From Ectocarpus siliculosus (lineage: Eukaryota; Sar; Phaeophyceae; Ectocarpales; Ectocarpaceae), in contig FN648480.1 in NCBI GenBank assembly GCA_000310025.1, forward strand, positions 52,234-100,550: a stretch of DNA of 48,317 nt, read 5' to 3'. The notes under the pieces are model-generated. The model saw nothing but the letters and a program-made list of their open reading frames with translations. It did no database searches and was not told where the DNA came from. Shown one piece after another: positions 46,514-48,317 of the stretch. The translations under genes and the position numbers were made by a program. Numbering within the stretch: position 1 is the stretch's first letter; each line of letters begins with the position of its first letter.

Positions 46514-47170
46514 GTGTCAATGATGGCGTGGACGTGGGAACGTGTGTGTTCGTACCGTTTGCTCTTGCGCCGGCCAGTCTACACGCCTCTTTTGGGTGTA
46601 ACATCCGATTTTTATGGGAGCATACATAGGAGTCGCGAGAAAAGTTGAAGTTTTCGACCTCTTCTCGGAGTTTTTCCCATGTACGCTCTTTTCGAGAGCA
46701 AAACGTCCCGCCAAAAGTTTTGAATCTTTTTTTCTTTCGACAAGAATCGCGCGCTCTGGAGCACAATAGTAATAGTTTGCAAAGTTTTCCCGCGAAAAAA
46801 AGTGTCGAACAAAAAACTCGCGGCGAGACTTCCGCCAATTCACGTTACGCACCTTACCCCTGTACCACACGCGTAGACCCTCTACCGCCACACACACGCG
46901 TACGATCCACGCAAAAGATGAACGGCCAAGTCAGAATGCTCGAATGACGAGTTAGAATTGCCTGCGACGGCTGCAACTGTGTAGAATGCATAGACTATGT
47001 ATGTTTGTAGAGTCTACATCAACAATTCATGTGGAATGTGGCTGGCTCTCGCACTTTCATACCATCGGACAGACTACAAGAAACTCTCAGTGCTATTTAT
47101 GGACACAGGCTTTCCCTTTTTTTTTCGATTTCTTGAGGGGCCGCAGGGGTGGGGGGACGAGGGGGGACAG
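46514..47170. other. DUS3 intron 6 sequence
   Basis: No further DUS3 exon and no other gene was recognised between the last visible donor and the foldback at 47175. Confidence 0.5.
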
Positions 47171-47174
47171 CATA

Positions 47175-47662
47175 GGATGATGATGATGATGATGATGATG
47201 CAAAGCCCAACCCTCCCATCCCCGGCTGCCGCTCCTATCGTGGAGATGCTGCAACAGCTCATTCATTGATGGGACGGATTCTCCTCAGTGGCTCATGTCC
47301 GTTGCGCTGCCCGCCTTCTCAAGGAAGAGGGATGCTGTACGCTGTGGCAGGGACTCCTGTACGGGCACGAGCCCACCGTTGAGCAGTGAGCGTAGCGCCC
47401 GTCCGGACCTCATGCTTGACAATACGCGCAAGGTCCGGACGTGAACTGCCCTCACTGCTAACCGGCGGGTTCGTGCCCTACAGCAGTGCCAGCTACGAAG
47501 TTCGGCATCCCTCTTCCCTGAGCCGGCGGGCGGCGCGGTGGGCGTGAGCCATTGAGGGGGTTCCGTCCATTGACAATGGCGCTGTTGCTGTTGCAGCATC
47601 TCAACGATTGGGGCGGCGGCCGGCGATCTAGGCCAGAGGTGGGCTTGCGTCATAATCATGTC
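47175..47662. mobile_element. Third foldback, short-loop inverted repeat
   Basis: The left arm (about 47175-47426) and right arm (about 47429-47662) are imperfect inverse copies. GAGATGCTGCAACAG at 47240 is answered by CTGTTGCTGTTGCAGCATCT near 47583, and CCGGACCT / AGGTCCGG closes the centre. The two arms also share AAGGAAGAGGGATGC and GCACGA blocks. It is unrelated to the other two foldbacks by inspection. Confidence 0.72.
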
Positions 47663-47769
47663 ATGTGTTATGTCCTCCTCCCCGGGTCCATGCGCCGGCC
47701 CCTCAGTGGCGGCGTTGGGGTGCGCCGCCCCATCGGCATCTCGAGCGGCGTTGTCATCGTCTCCGTCGG

Positions 47770-48190
<421 letters not shown>

Positions 48191-48317
48191 GTGACACCGA
48201 AGCGAGAGGGTAGGGATGCCCAAAATACCTCCTACTCCCCATCTCCGCAGGTGGTGTTGAAATGGTCGTATCCATTATTGATAGTTTTTTTTGCGGTTGA
48301 ACCATCAGGAAGATACT

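Overview
This is a nuclear window from a eukaryotic alga, most likely a stramenopile and probably a brown alga of the Ectocarpus type. The reasons are intron-rich genes with GT-AG introns of about 150 to 2150 bases, a plastid protein whose presequence joins a signal peptide to an AFAP-type motif (the mark of secondary red-derived plastids), a centriole/basal-body gene implying a flagellated stage, GC-rich Ala/Gly-rich coding sequence, and many microsatellites and decayed transposons. The species call is inference; the splice models are read directly from the sequence and all close in phase.

Layout. 1-6580 is gene-poor: a low-quality edge, a LINE-tail repeat, a degenerate 51-base minisatellite, an (AAC)n-tailed repeat and a piggyBac-like MITE. 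6581-14507 (minus) is a nine-exon plastid FtsY (SRP receptor GTPase). 16566-17432 is a foldback element whose right arm contains the first ATG of a 1649-residue ankyrin-repeat gene (17324-22856, plus). 24440-24990 is a second LINE-tail copy. 25653-28332 (plus) is a complete five-exon CEP20/FOPNL-like centriolar gene. 29388-31483 holds an (AAC)n tail, a frameshifted Helitron Rep remnant and a second MITE copy. 31653-31752 is a 100-N gap. 31920-39576 (minus) is a six-exon, 1054-residue second ankyrin gene with a LINE reverse-transcriptase remnant in intron 2. 40359-41078 is a second foldback copy. 42106-46513 (plus) is the 5' part of a DUS3-like tRNA-dihydrouridine synthase, whose catalytic exons lie beyond the window.

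The genes do not form one pathway. They cover plastid protein insertion, centriole/flagellum assembly, tRNA modification and two ankyrin scaffolds. They are arranged as two head-to-head pairs (FtsY/ANK1 and ANK2/DUS3), and each divergent intergenic space carries one copy of the same foldback element, with the central loop in opposite orientation.

The most interesting pattern is recurrent. Several introns contain tandem or nearby copies of the sequence at their own exon boundary: DUS3 intron 3, FtsY introns 4, 5 and 7, and weakly DUS3 intron 5. Some copies carry decoy splice sites. This looks like repeated local duplication anchored at splice junctions.
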